From NCBI RefSeq assembly GCF_017591425.1, contig NW_024466512.1, positions 25,597,501-25,661,500 of the forward strand: a DNA stretch of 64,000 nucleotides, written 5' to 3'. Below the pieces are notes generated by a model. That model did no database searches. It had not been told where the DNA came from and worked only from the letters and a program-made list of their open reading frames with translations. This document shows, in pieces, positions 33,600 to 45,429 of the stretch; the first letter of the stretch is position 1, and the number at the start of each line of letters is the position of its first letter. The DNA is from Ochotona curzoniae. Its lineage: Eukaryota > Chordata > Mammalia > Lagomorpha > Ochotonidae. A program made the position numbers and the translations under genes.

Positions 33600-36130
33600 C
33601 ATAAAGGGCTGGAGGTACAATTTGTTGAATGTTTACAAGGTGATTCAGCCTTGCTAGTTAAGTGATGCAACACAGTTCTAGATTTTTGAGTATTTCAATG
33701 TTGTTGAGATCCTTCCAACTTCTTTGAAGATGGTTAGTTTATTTCTCATTTCTGCTAAGTATTTTGGATTTGCTGTTTTTAGGTGTTTGTTTTCTCATCT
33801 ATTTTCTGGAAGCATCTGGAAAGCTGGGGTGAGGGAGTGAGCAGGGGACTGGAAAGTCAGAGGCACCTGCTCAAAGTGCAGACGCAGAGGGAACTCAGTC
33901 AGCACCCAGGAGAGCAAGCCAATCACAAAGGGGGAGAGAAAAGGGGAAAACTATAGGGAGAGTGGAGCAATGTATTTGCCATCTTGTAATTCTACATATA
34001 ACTATTTCCTAGACCATGTTAAAAATGCTTCTGTTTTATAAGTTAATTTATAGCAAAGATTTTTGTGTGGACAATACAGAATAATGGCAGCAATCAGGGA
34101 CTACAGTGGTTGAATCACACACCTTTATCTTATTAGTAGCTATTTAACCTTTAAACTCCATTTTCTCATCTGTATCTAAAGGGTGCCTGAAGATAAATGA
34201 AGCAACACTCATTCCTCATGCTCATGTGAGTCTTGATTGGGGGCTGGGATTGGGCAGTCAGGGAAAAGTGTGAATCTCATGATGGTGGTTCCTGTTTATC
34301 TTTGGGAAAGGCAACAGATTCTGTCTGCACCAGTGCTGGTGGGGAGGTGCAACTAGAACCCCGATAACTGCTCTTCCCCATCTCAGCAACTAATGCCCCT
34401 CCCACACAAAACCAACGGAAGTCTGGACAGAAAAAGAACCTGCCGAGTTGACAAGAAAGGGACAATGATTTCATTTATCACAAGGGAAAGATGAAGTACC
34501 CCTGAGGATCCTGGATGGGGCCCGACAGAGGACCAGCAGAAGAAAGGTCAGGAAGACATGAAGCCTCACTGGTTGCAGCTGTGGGATGCTTGGTACAGAA
34601 GAAACCTAACCATGATTTAACTTGTGGGAATTAGGGTAACTTATCAGCTCAGTGTCTGGCTTTATTGGCCTTCTGTCAATCTAGCTCACACCTTCTACAG
34701 GTGGCTGTTGGCTAAGTCTTCCAGCATGGAACCCCATCTACCTTCATTGGTACAAACATTTCAAAACCCCTTTTATGATGAGTGCACATGTAGTGTACCG
34801 CATTAAGTTCTACAGTTTAGAAAACAGGTCACTCCAAATGGTCTATTCGTTAGCTGGTCCAGGTACTGTGACAAATGACAACGATATTTTATTCGCATTT
34901 TTATTGGCAAAAAGTGACTTCTCATGAAGAGTATTGGAAAACAACTACAGGATGTTTACATACTAGGTAGGGGTGGTTACATTACTTGGTTTTCAACATG
35001 AATTTTTGGTTAATTCTGTACCAGCCTAGAGACTCATACAAGCATCTGTGGATGTGCTCTGTCATAAATAAAAACCCACTGGAAGCCAGCTGCATGGATG
35101 TGTGACCTGTGCCGTTACACAGAGCTCTGTGTTCAGAACACAACCCATGGTTCAGTGTTGGGATTCATAGTGAGTTTTGAACAAGGAGCCTCACATCCAT
35201 TTTGCACTGAGTCCTGCAAAATTTGTAGCCAGTTCTGCTCACTGGGAGATGCTGAACTTCGTTCCAAAGCACAAAGAATTTTTTTTAGAAGTTTGATAGT
35301 TCCTAGCATTTTTTAAAAAGTATTTACCATCCAGGTATGTAGAAAACCAGAGACTGGTGAGTACAGGGGAGATGCCTTCAATGTGCCAGCATAGAAAAAT
35401 ACTTCAAAAAATTCTTGGAGATGGAAATAAAAGATTAGTATATTTGATTGCAAAAAAAAAAAAGTTGACATCCATGCACAGCTTTTTCCTAGTATGCATT
35501 TCTATGAACCTCTTAGAAAACTCCTGTATGTGTGATTTCAGAATCTTAAACATCTTCTCTTTTTATTTTCATAAACTTTTTAAAGAACCAAAGATTGTGC
35601 ATCTTGAATAAGCAGCAGAAATACATGGTTTTGAAACAAAAAAAAATACAGTTCAATCACTTTCTTTGGTGCAGAAACATTAATTCTAATCATACCATAC
35701 CCTGTGGTTAGAGGAAGTGAGAGAAAAATAAAGAAACTGAGGAAAGAAGATCAGTGGAGGGTGTAGAAGAGAAAGAAAGAGGAATCAGGGTGGGAGGTGA
35801 AAAAATTCAAGTGTTCAGCCCGCGAGTCTTCTCTCTATGCAAAAAGCAATCATGTGACCAACCCCTTTGGATGTGTGCATTATCCAATGGTGTTAACGTA
35901 TGTGGGGGAAGGACAGTGTGCCATCTACATTGCGTGGCTTTTAACGTTTTGTTTATCTGGCCTGGCTTTGAAGCAGTCCAGAAACTGTTGCGGTGATCAG
36001 TTTGGGTGGCCGACTCAAAAGTCAATCTCGGATGTGCAGGTGGTGTTGAGGGCTCATCTCCGCCTGTGTTCGGAGGCTTGTTGCAGTCTCCAGCAAGAAA
36101 GTTAACAACATAACTAGCCTCTCCCTCGTT
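33600..36130. other. Intergenic stretch, largely without SINEs
   Basis: 34090-34210 carries an antisense MIR-like piece (CTCCATTTTCTCATCTGTAT). The rest shows no recognised repeat or gene, although several short frames are open. Confidence 0.45.
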
Positions 36131-36134
36131 TTGT

Positions 36135-36420
36135 AAACTAACATTTTTAACTGACACACAACTGTAGTATCTAATTGTATGGCACCATGTGATGTTACAA
36201 CACAGGTCTGCATTTTGCATTGTCCAGTTAAGGTCAACGTATCTACTTCCTCAAACGCTTAACATTTCTGCATGTCAAAACATTCAAATTACTTTCTCCA
36301 ATCTCTTAAAAAGAGGCATGCATTATGATTTATGGCCAACCTACTGTGCAATTGAATGCCGGAGCTTCTTACACCCATCTAACTAGTAGTTAGTACCCAC
36401 TAAGTAATCTTTCCACATCT
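36135..36420 (-). mobile_element. L1 3' UTR fragment, antisense
   Basis: TTTTTAACTGACACACAACT, ATGGCACCATGTGATGTTAC, CTTCCTCAAACGCTTAACAT and ACACCCATCTAACTAGTAGT follow the reverse of the L1MA/L1MB-type 3' region. Confidence 0.75.
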
Positions 36421-36633
36421 TTCCCTACCTCCTGCTTCTTCTCAACTCTATTTTCTTCTCTTATACAAATATATAACTTTTCCCCTTAAATTTCCAGTAT
36501 TACTATTTTATTGTTTTGGCCGCAGCGTTTATTTCATCAAAGAAGTGGTTCTGTTGCTTTAAGAGGGGGGAAAAAGAGTCACACTTGGTCAGTCTGAAAA
36601 TGCAACACCTGGCATCCATATTTAGAAATTTAA

Positions 36634-36636
<3 letters not shown>

Positions 36637-36672
<36 letters not shown>
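36637..36672. repeat. (CA)18 microsatellite
   Basis: Uninterrupted CA repeat in intergenic DNA. Confidence 0.97.
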
Positions 36673-36674
<2 letters not shown>

Positions 36675-37880
36675 CCTTTAGCATTGAAGTGTGCAAAACA
36701 TTACAGGAAGCTCATTGCTTAAAAGCAGTTAGGTTCAATCATTTACTTGTAAGTTGGTTGCTGGCACTTTTTCCCATTGAAACAAAGCTATAAATGGGAC
36801 TTTGGTCCCTAGGCTCAAAAAACGGTTGCAAAAACATTTTTCCCGGCTGTGAAAATAGAAAACAGCTCTGCAGTAATGTGTGTGCAGTAATTGAGCCACA
36901 GAGAAAAACTAACAAAGCATTAGTTGGCAATGGGCCTTTCTGTTGTGAGAGGAAAGGATTTCAAGCGAGGTGAGGGAGGCATCTGTGGTCATTTGCAAGG
37001 CCTTGACTTTGAATGCCCAACTAGGAGGCTCAATGTTATTCCTCCTCCATGCAAGAGGATGCCAAGCAGGGCTTCTTGTATGACTGTCCTGTCTGGACTC
37101 TGATTGGCTCAGGGTGGAATGGAGGGCAGGACAGGATGGGAATGTTCCTGAGGTGTCCAGAACACGATGTGCAGAGGATGACACACATGACCAGCTCTGG
37201 GCAGATCCTCTCCTTTGTGCCTGCCAGCCACCCAGGGAACTCGCTGTCTGTGTGTGAAGGCCCAGCTGCCAGGCTATCTTCTCTTGGCAGCTCTCAGGGC
37301 ACTGCCTTCTCCTCATTTTGTAATAACTGCTTAAACATATTTCCCCCACCTTCCCAGGAAAGAAATAGAAGAACCTACGCAGTGTAGGCGTGTCTGTTTT
37401 GTTTGTCTTAAATGAGGACTCATGTGGGAGCAGAAAAACCCAGGCGGGGTGGGGGGTGCGGGCACAGGGAGAGAAGGGAGTGGAGGGGACACATTCCAAC
37501 CAAAGAAGGAGGGTGCAACTGTTGGAGGAAGCCTCCTGTCCTACCCCACCCATCTCACCCCATCCAACAAGAGCTGTGTGTGTGTGTCCTGCTGCTGCTG
37601 TTTTGTAAACCATAGCATCACACTTTGAGATTTTCCCGGCACCTTCTCTCCCTTCTTCCAGGGGTGCAACGTGATGTTATTGAGGGGACCTTGCCAGAAT
37701 TCCACAATCAAGGTGTCTGCAGGGCTTGTGTCTCTAGAGAGACCAGGGAGTAGTCCTCATTCTCTTGTAGCCCCAGAGGCTCCCAGCACATCTTGGCTTG
37801 TCACAGCATTTCTGCAAGTTCTGCCTGTGACTTCCCATGGCCTTCTCACATCTCTCCATGTTTCTCCTTTGTGTGTCTCC
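36673..37880. other. GC-richer intergenic stretch without recognisable repeats
   Basis: It contains the longest open frame of the window (36909-37613, minus, 234 codons), whose translation has no family resemblance and low codon-level plausibility. Being repeat-free, it is a reasonable place to look for conserved non-coding sequence. Confidence 0.45.
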
Positions 37881-37892
37881 TAAAAGAAAAAG

Positions 37893-38185
37893 CAATATTT
37901 CTTTTTATTGGAAATGCAGATTTTACAGAGAGATAGAAGGCAAAAAGAGAAAAAGATCTAGCTGCTGGTTCATTCCCCTAATGGCTCCAGTGGCCAGAGC
38001 TGAGCTGATCCAAAGCTAGGAGCCAGGAGCTTCTTCTGGGTCTCCCACGTGGGGTCCCAAGGACTTGAACCATCCTCTACTGCCTTCCCAGGTCATAAGT
38101 AGGGAACTGAATTAGCATGAAGCAACTAGGACATGAACCAATGTTCATGTAGGATGCTGGTGGAATATTAGATACACCACTGTTT
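37893..38185 (-). mobile_element. CSINE, minus strand
   Basis: CAATATTTCTTTTTATTGGA tail, AGCTGCTGGTTCATTCCCC, GAGCCAGGAGCTTCTTCTGG and ATTAGATACACCACTG, antisense order. Confidence 0.87.
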
Positions 38186-38187
38186 CG

Positions 38188-38315
38188 TCTTCTGTGTGTT
38201 ACTTATAAGGACATTTGTTGAGTTTGGGATCTGCCCACTCAAACCAGGTTTATCTCAAACTGATATCTTAAAGTTAACTACATCTGCAAAGATGTTTTGG
38301 AAGGCTTCATTTGAC
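38188..38315 (+). mobile_element. Ancient MaLR-like fragment
   Basis: GTTACTTATAAGGACATTTG, GATCTGCCCACTCAAACC and TTAACTACATCTGCAAAGAT recall a common mammalian LTR-derived repeat. The family name is uncertain. Confidence 0.5.
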
Positions 38316-38619
38316 TCTTATATGCTCTACTATAGTGGAGTCCAAATCATTTGACTTAGAAATATCACCTGCTACCATATAGGATGAACATTAGCAGAAA
38401 GTTGGACTTGGAAGGGGAACCAGGACTCAGACCAAAGCACTGTGATTTGGAAGTCGGGCTTTTCAAGCCATGTTTTAATGACTGCAACAAACACTGTTAA
38501 AACAAATTTGACAATCGCCCAGAGATACTTGCTCCTAAGAAAGTGTGTTTGTATGTGTTAGATGCAGAATTATAAACCTGAATCATAGTATAATAGATCA
38601 TTTCAAGTGCAACTTACAT

Positions 38620-38800
38620 TTTTGCCATGTGAAGATACTCCTGTGTCTTTACAGATTATTTGAAAATTCTATTTTTAATGGTTATAGAACATTGCATTCT
38701 GTGGACTATCATTATTTATGAAATTATCACTTATTATTAGATGCTTAAGTCATGTCTAATTCTGCATAACTAAAAATAACTATGCTTTAAAAAACTCTAA
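38620..38800 (-). mobile_element. L1 fragment, antisense
   Basis: AATGGTTATAGAACATTGCA followed by CTGTGGACTATCATTATTTA matches the reverse L1 pattern, old. Confidence 0.5.
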
Positions 38801-39500
38801 AATTTTAATACGTTTCTTTTAACCACATAAGCCTGATACCTATTTAAGCTTCCTGATACTATTTAAGTATTCTGATATGTATTTCGAAGTTACACTGTGG
38901 CAAATGCAGCCTGAATCAGCAAGAGTGTCCATTTAACAATGCCCTTGACATCAGTTTCAAAGCTGACTTTAATCTCTGGGTTGGCTTCTTGCTTTTACTC
39001 TAGTGCCCTTGGTTTAGTTAGATGGTGAGTTAATATTCCCTGTCTGAACATGTTCTATGAATTAACTGACAAGATACCAGTGATTTACTTGTTGTAGAAT
39101 CTCTTTGTATTTCATCCTGTAGATCCCCTACAAAGATTTTCTTATATAAAATAGCTTTGTCTAAATATTTGTTAAAAGTTACACACAGGTCTTCCTGTTT
39201 ATCCCAGAGCAGGAAGTTGAATTCCTAAGTCAGGCTGTTGGTCATAATCCGGTCACTTCTTTGATTCCTTTTCTACTTGGTTAATCCTTGATTTGCCATT
39301 TCTGAAAAGGAAACTTGAGTTCTTCCTCTCAGATAACCTGATTTTGGAGATCTGAGAACTTCCTCAAGCCAATGCACTGGTGCAAATTTTGTGGCTAAAT
39401 AATTAATCGAAAAGCATGCACAAGTGTTTTTCTTGCAAACAAGCTGCTTCCTTGTTCTAATGCAACAGTGGTCATTTTGTTGCACATGTTAGAGGTTTTT
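38801..39500. other. AT-rich intergenic stretch, no clear feature
   Basis: It may be more antisense L1 given its neighbours, but I recognise no firm landmark. Confidence 0.4.
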
Positions 39501-39795
39501 TGTTGGTTTTTGCAGGAGACCATTGTGATTTGAAAGCTCCTTTTCTTTAGCTGGTCATTCATCTTTTGATGGACACTGTTGAACACGGGGGTTGAGCGTG
39601 TCTTGGCCATTGTGATGAGTGTGGCCATGAAGCTAAGTGCCGCATTCTCCCACACTCTTATCCCAGAGAAGGGATGGCTGGCTCAGAGGGGATCGTTTTT
39701 GAGAAACCGCCATATTTTTTCCCATATGTCTATAGTTATTTAGATTTTTTTTTCCTCTTGCCCTTTTAGAAGACCAAGTGATTATCTGAAAATTT
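39501..39795 (-). mobile_element. L1 fragment, antisense
   Basis: TCATCTTTTGATGGACACTG, GTCTTGGCCATTGTGATGAG, GAGAAGGGATGGCTGGCTC and CGCCATATTTTTTCCCATAT track the reverse of an L1 internal region. Confidence 0.75.
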
Positions 39796-39834
39796 CAATA
39801 TCTTGGGTTTTAGGAATTTCTTCCTTCATGGGAT

Positions 39835-40160
39835 CCGGTGGGGTAGCCTAGTGGCTGAAGTCTTCACCTTGCACGCCCAAGATCTCATACAGGTACCAAT
39901 TCGTGTTCCAGATGCTCCGCTTCCCTTCCAGCTCCCTGCTTATGGACTGAGAAAGCAGTAGGTGGCGGTGCAAAGCCTTGAACCCTATTCCCATGTGGGA
40001 GACTGGGTTCAAGGCTCCTGACTCCTGGTTTCGGATTGGCTCAATTCTGGCCATTGCCACCACTTGGGAAGTGAACCAACAGACAGAAAGTCTTTCTCTC
40101 TGTATCTCCTTTTCTCTGTATATCTGCCTTTTCAATAATAAATAAATCTTTAAAATTTTT
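39835..40160 (+). mobile_element. Full-length CSINE, plus strand
   Basis: GGATCCGGTGGGGTAGCCTA, CTTCACCTTGCACGCCCAAG, TTCCAGCTCCCTGCTTATGG and AATAATAAATAAATCTTTAA. Moderately young. Confidence 0.92.
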
Positions 40161-40930
40161 TAATTGCTTCCTCCTGATGCTGTCTAGCTGCTTCTTTTAC
40201 CGCATGCCTTCCCTGCAAACCTAACAGGACTTTATAGTCCAGGTTGTTCTGGGAATACCCTGCTGCTTGTGTCTGAGGCCCTGACATAAGTGTACGTGGG
40301 ATTCCCCTCTCCTAAAGTGCTGGAGTTTAGATAATAGTTATAACTGGCTCTGTGAAGACTGGATGAGAGTCAGTCTAAACGCTGATTGGGTTGAGATTCA
40401 ATTTTTTTTTTTTTTTGCAATAATGCTTCCCAGTTGAGATGTACTTGGTTTTGTATCACATCAGGAAACAATAATGGATAATGTTGAAATTGATCACTAT
40501 CTGAATGTGGTTACTTGCGGCCACATCTCAACTCCCTGAAGGTCAGATTTGCAATTAACCAGTAACCTGTGGTTTGAGACTTTGATACCTAGAGTATTGT
40601 GGGGCCGTGATATTCCCCAGTAACATTTCAGCTACCTGTTAGGATACAATCCTGGCCTTCGTCAGCTTTCTATTTTGGGTTACTATCATTCATTTTATTT
40701 TTATTAGCTGGCTTCCTTCTGAGAAGATTGAAGAAGATCTTCAGCTCTTCTCACCCCAAAATGTCAGAATAAAGCTTCAATTTTTTTTTAAACTCCCTAT
40801 TCCTTTAATTTTTCAAAGATACTAACGTCAAAGAGTTACTTCCAAATGTTGGCAAATGTTTTGGCTTCTTTTGTTGATTTTTTTTTTGACTGGTGAATTT
40901 TTACTTGTTCAATGTTTTTAAAATAAATGA
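40161..40930. other. AT-rich intergenic stretch, no clear feature
   Basis: T runs near 40402 and 40780. No gene. It could be diverged L1. Confidence 0.4.
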
Positions 40931-40934
40931 CAGT

Positions 40935-41236
40935 TGTTAATATACTTTACAATTCTTACTTGGAAAGCAGTCACAGAAAGGGAAAAAGTAATACTGCATT
41001 TAGCTGATTCCCCAGTGACTAGGCTGGTCACTAGGGTGGGCCAGGTCAAAGTCAGGAGTTTCATCCAGGTCTCCCATGTGGATGTCAGGGACCCAAACCC
41101 CTGGGCCATCCTCTGCTACTTTCCAAGGAGCATTATCAGGAAGCTGGGTTGGGAGTAGAACAGCTGGACTTAAACTAGCACCTGGGTAGGATGCTGGCAT
41201 CTTGGGTAGAGGCTTAACTACCACAATGACAGCCCC
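40935..41236 (-). mobile_element. CSINE, minus strand
   Basis: AGTCAGGAGTTTCATCCAGG, CCTCTGCTACTTTCCAAGG, AGCTGGGTTGGGAGTAGAAC and TAACTACCACAATGACAGCC in antisense order. Confidence 0.86.
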
Positions 41237-41739
41237 GAACCTGTGGGTTTTTTGGTTTTGTGTATTTTGTTTTCTGTTTTGTTTTGTTTTCCGATGTAAT
41301 TGTGACCAAGCATCTTCTCATGCATCTAAAATCTAGAATGTTCTAAGTTCTTATTTATCGCTTGGAAATCAGTTCAGGTTGATATTTTAAATTAATTACA
41401 ATAGTATCCAGATTTTCCTTAGAATTTTCTTCTTTGTGCTTTTTCTGTTATACCAAACCCTTGGTTACTACTGGTTTTGTTTGTTTGTTCCCTCTGCAGA
41501 AAAAAAAAAATCCTAAAAAGTCATATTACACAATTTGGCACAAATATGCTGAGTGAAATTGGAAGTCTGCAAGAATTTCATTTTGTTTCGTTTTGTTTAG
41601 TTTTCTAAGGTTTGCCTACAGTTGTTTCATTTAAAGGACAGAATCTGAAAGAAAAATAGATCCTGGGAGTCTATCTCCCACTCCCTTCTGCTTCTCCCTT
41701 GGGTGACTGATCTTATTAGTTTCTCATTCATTCCTTCAA

Positions 41740-43110
41740 GTAAGTGTGTATAAGTACACCAACATGTGTGTGCCCGGCACCCCGCTGTTAGACACTTAGG
41801 TTTTCTAATTGGTGGTATTGTCAACGTAGCTGCAGTGAACAGCTGTGTCCATGCTGCGTGTATACATACGTGGCCAAGTATCTTCTCCAGCTGGGTCCCA
41901 GAGGAGGGACGGCTGGGTCACATAAATGCGAGTCATTGTGTTAGGTAATTACAGTTCTCCTCCACAAAGAGTATCACCTGGCAAGCAAGGGATGTATGTC
42001 TATTATCTTGGAGTCTCCAAAACAGACTGTCATTAGGCCTTTTGCTTAAAATCATTAAAAATTGTTTGTTTGAAAAGAGGGAAAGGGGAAGAGAGAGAAA
42101 GAGAGATTGAGAAAGAGAAAGCTCCCTCATTTGGTGATTCCCTCTCAAATGCGTACTCATGACCAGAGCTTATCCAAAGTCAAAGCTGGGGTCAGGAACC
42201 CCAGGGTTTGCACTAGCAGGAAATGAGCAGGGCTCAAACTCCAGTACTCCAAGGTGGGACACTGGAGACTTGATGGCTAGGCCGTAACTGAATCCTGTCA
42301 TCAGAATTTTACATGTTTGATAATCTGATTTGTGAGGTATTTCTTTGGTGTGGTTATAATCATTGTTTTTTTTCTTAATAGAAGTGTAGCCAAGTATCTT
42401 TTCTTCTTTATCTTTCATGGTCATGGTCTTTGCTTGCTTTTCCATGTCAGTTTCTGGAACTCTGTGTCCATGAGGGCCGTCAGCCTGTTATCTGTGGTAC
42501 ACGGTGCAGCTCTACTCCGGTCACATCCCTTATCTTGTCGGTACTGCTTATGGTGTGTTTTTGCTGTGAGCAGCTAGCTCAAGCTAATTGAACTAGTTTC
42601 CCTAGTTCAACTCAACAATCTTTTCCTTTATTAAAACTTCTGGATTTTAGTGTATGGCTTCATTTCTTGCAATTAGATTTCTGTTCCTTTTGGCAGATGG
42701 TTTGAGGTATGAATCTAAGTTTTATATTTTTCTCAATGACATTGCAATTTCCTTGTGTGTTTAAAAGTTAATCTCTTCCCCCTTCGGTCATGCCATGTTT
42801 ATGATATACTTTTTCCTTATATTAGTCCATTTACCTCTGCACTTTCTCTTCCGTCCCACTGATCATGCAGCAATATCATGGTGTTTTTGTTAAACACTAG
42901 CATTGCTTTAATATCCAGGGGAGTCAGTGCCATCCCACTCTCTTCATCTTGTTTTTCATGCTGTTCATTTTTATATAGAAGCTCAAGAATTAACTTGCCT
43001 AGTTCTCACACAGGTGGTGGGGAGGATTTTCTTGCTCTGTTTATGAGTGTCATATTAAACATCCTTACTCAATGGGCACTTACGGTACTAAGTCACTCCA
43101 TCCAGGAGTA
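41740..43110 (-). mobile_element. L1 fragment, antisense, interrupted by a CSINE
   Basis: Left part: GTCAACGTAGCTGCAGTGAA and CAGAGGAGGGACGGCTGGG. Right part: CACTGATCATGCAGCAATAT, then AACACTAGCATTGCTTTAAT and TCATGCTGTTCATTTTTATA. Both follow reversed L1 sequence. A SINE (42050-42297) separates them. Confidence 0.7.
42050..42297 (-). mobile_element. CSINE inserted in the L1 fragment, minus strand
   Basis: A long GA run, then CTCATTTGGTGATTCCCTC, AAGTCAAAGCTGGGGTCAGG and GATGGCTAGGCCGTAACTG. The element is diverged and slightly shortened. Confidence 0.82.
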
Positions 43111-44850
43111 TGAAATGTCTCCTCATTCTCTCAGCTTTGCTTGTTTCTAGGGACCCATTGGAACCCCATGAACTGCTTGGGGAGAAAGACTAGAAGATAA
43201 GTAGAAGTTTGTCAGACACATACTGTGATCAACAGCCCTAGTATCTGCTGCTAGCAACTTCTCCTGTCAGACAGAATCTTGAGCTCTCAGAAGCCATGAG
43301 CCTCTCTTCGCTCTGCACATCTCTGATGTGCCCATTCCATGGATAGAAAGCTCATCCTCTCCATTATGAAGTGCTCTGGCTTTACCACGGCCCTGGTGGA
43401 TGGAATTGCCCAGCCTCCTGGTGGCCTGGGACCTCTTGTGTCTGTCTAACCACTCGGTTTCTGGTGGGTAGTTTCTGCTTTCTGACAGGTTTGTGACTCT
43501 GAGAAGAAATGGATATTTGGTGAGCATTTTGACCAAATAGCTCATCAACCCACAGGGAATTAGCCAGGAGTGAGATAGGTCATTAAGCAAGCACAATCCC
43601 AGAGGGGCCTGAACGACACACTTTTAGAAGAAAGGAAAAACCCTGAAGTTCTTAAGAAGAGTCAGTAGTTGGAGGTGTGAAAAGTGGCAGCTCTAGCTCC
43701 AGAGAAGTAGAGAGAGGCTGATGAGTGATTAGGTGAGATCCAGGTTGAGGCGTGAACACAGTGAAGGCAGAAATATTTACTGGGAGATTGGCTCTGAGAG
43801 TTAGAAGCCAGAAAGGCATGAACATGACACCCAGGCCAGCTGCTTTCCACCCCAGCATCAGGCTACTGGAATATTCTGGCCATTGGGGACTTGCACGGAT
43901 GCATCTCAGTCGTTCTGCTAATAACACAGGTGCCTCACCCAGGCCAGTTGGATATACAAAAAGTTGTGTTTATTCAACAGGTGAAATAGGGAACTGATTT
44001 GTCTCACAGAAAGTGAGGCCTTGAGATTAAAAGGGCCTTTGCCCATTTGTTCAAGCAACAGATGTCTTCTCTTGCCCCTACTTCCTGCCTTCCTGACCCA
44101 CCTCCTCACAAAGGAGAAGATACCTCCTGCTGAAATCTGCCACACTTCCTCTTCTGCCTTCACCTTGCCCTGGTCTCTTCTGCTATTCTCCTCGCCTGAT
44201 CTACCCAGCTCCTAGGCTCCCTCCCAAACCTTCTCCCTCTGGGCCCTTAACTGTTGTTGGCTGAGGCAGCCAGGCTTGGGTCTGGACCCACAGAGAGGTC
44301 CCACTGTAAGCTCCCTTCACCTGCAGGTACCAGAGTTTCCCAGGCTACTGTTGCTATAGGGTTCCCTCCCTATTTCTCATTCTGGCCCTCCCCCCCCCCC
44401 AATAAATGGGGTCAGCATCAGAAAGGAAAAGAGAACACATGGTTAAGGGTTCTAGCTCAGGGTCAGCCAGACTGGGTGACCCTCATTCTGAGGCTCAGAC
44501 TTCACATCACAATGGCAACGGTAATAAAAATATTGCTTGAGAAGGTTAAGTCTCTGCATAGAACCAGACTGAATTGTTCCAGTACCCTACCTTGCTTACC
44601 AGGGCTGGAAAAGCAGATAGGATAAACTGTGGCTGACTTCCCGGTCCTAATGAGGACTTGATTCACTTCCAAGACTCTCTTCACTCCACAGCCATGTGCC
44701 CCCTCTTCAGCAAACAGTCCAACAAAGAGAATCAGAGACTTCTCTTCTAGAACTCCGAGAGTGTTTCTACTGGTGTTAACCAATTTGGGGCACGTAGTCA
44801 GAGGCCAGATTCCAAGTCAGAAAAAGCCCCAAACCTTCTTAAATTTCTTC
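43111..44850. other. Intergenic stretch, no clear feature
   Basis: No gene or named repeat. A C run lies near 44391-44400. Open frames on both strands look accidental. Confidence 0.45.
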
Positions 44851-44854
44851 TCCT

Positions 44855-45135
44855 TCTCTATAAAGAGGAGAAGCTGAGGTCACAAAGATTAGTAACTTAT
44901 CCAAGGTCATGGTTAATGCCAGAGGGGAAAGGCCCCATGCACTTCCTCCCTTGCCAGGACAAGGCCATGTGCTGAATCACAGATTGTTCTTTGAACGACA
45001 GAGCCTTTTGAATGTCAGCTTAGATATTTGAAGCAAACTTGGATTTGAATTATACCACTGCATGGCAGGGGTCTTGGACCAATTACTACCCTTCACTAAC
45101 AATCAAGTTCTTCACATGTAAAATGAATGCTATAG
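44855..45135. mobile_element. Two MIR fragments
   Basis: 44855-44935 is sense-like (AAGCTGAGGTCACAAAGATT, TTATCCAAGGTCATGGTTAA). 45040-45130 is antisense-like (GACCAATTACTACCCTTCAC, TTCTTCACATGTAAAATGAA). Confidence 0.6.
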
Positions 45136-45234
45136 TCCAGAAAAAAAAAAAAAAAACTGAGAGCATTTGATAAATGTCTTGTAGTTGTCACCCACAGATG
45201 CAAAGAAGGAGCTCACAAGAACCGCTGTGGCTTG

Positions 45235-45324
45235 GGTATCAGGGACCATCTGGGTATCTAGAACCTTCTAGGTATCAGGGACCGTCTGGATATCTATGAC
45301 CATCTAGGTATCTGGGACCATCTG
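45235..45324 (+). repeat. 18-bp minisatellite, 5 units, 36-bp alternation
   Basis: Five exact-length 18-base units start at 45235, 45253, 45271, 45289 and 45307. Unit 1 is GGTATCAGGGACCATCTG. Units 1 and 3 differ at one base. Units 2 and 4 share a different interior, so the array alternates A-B-A-B. Confidence 0.95.
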
Positions 45325-45429
45325 CCTTCCTGTTCTCATGATCTCACAGAGCTGACATAGAGCTAGATATGCTGTCCTGGCTTGGCCCTGTAATTCTTGA
45401 CCAGATCTCTTTATTTTTACTAAACATTT

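Noticed and set aside
36909..37613. Longest open frame in the window (234 codons, minus)
   Set aside because: No domain or family resemblance and no splice context; overlapping frames on the other strand are equally open. Best explained by moderately GC-rich non-coding DNA.
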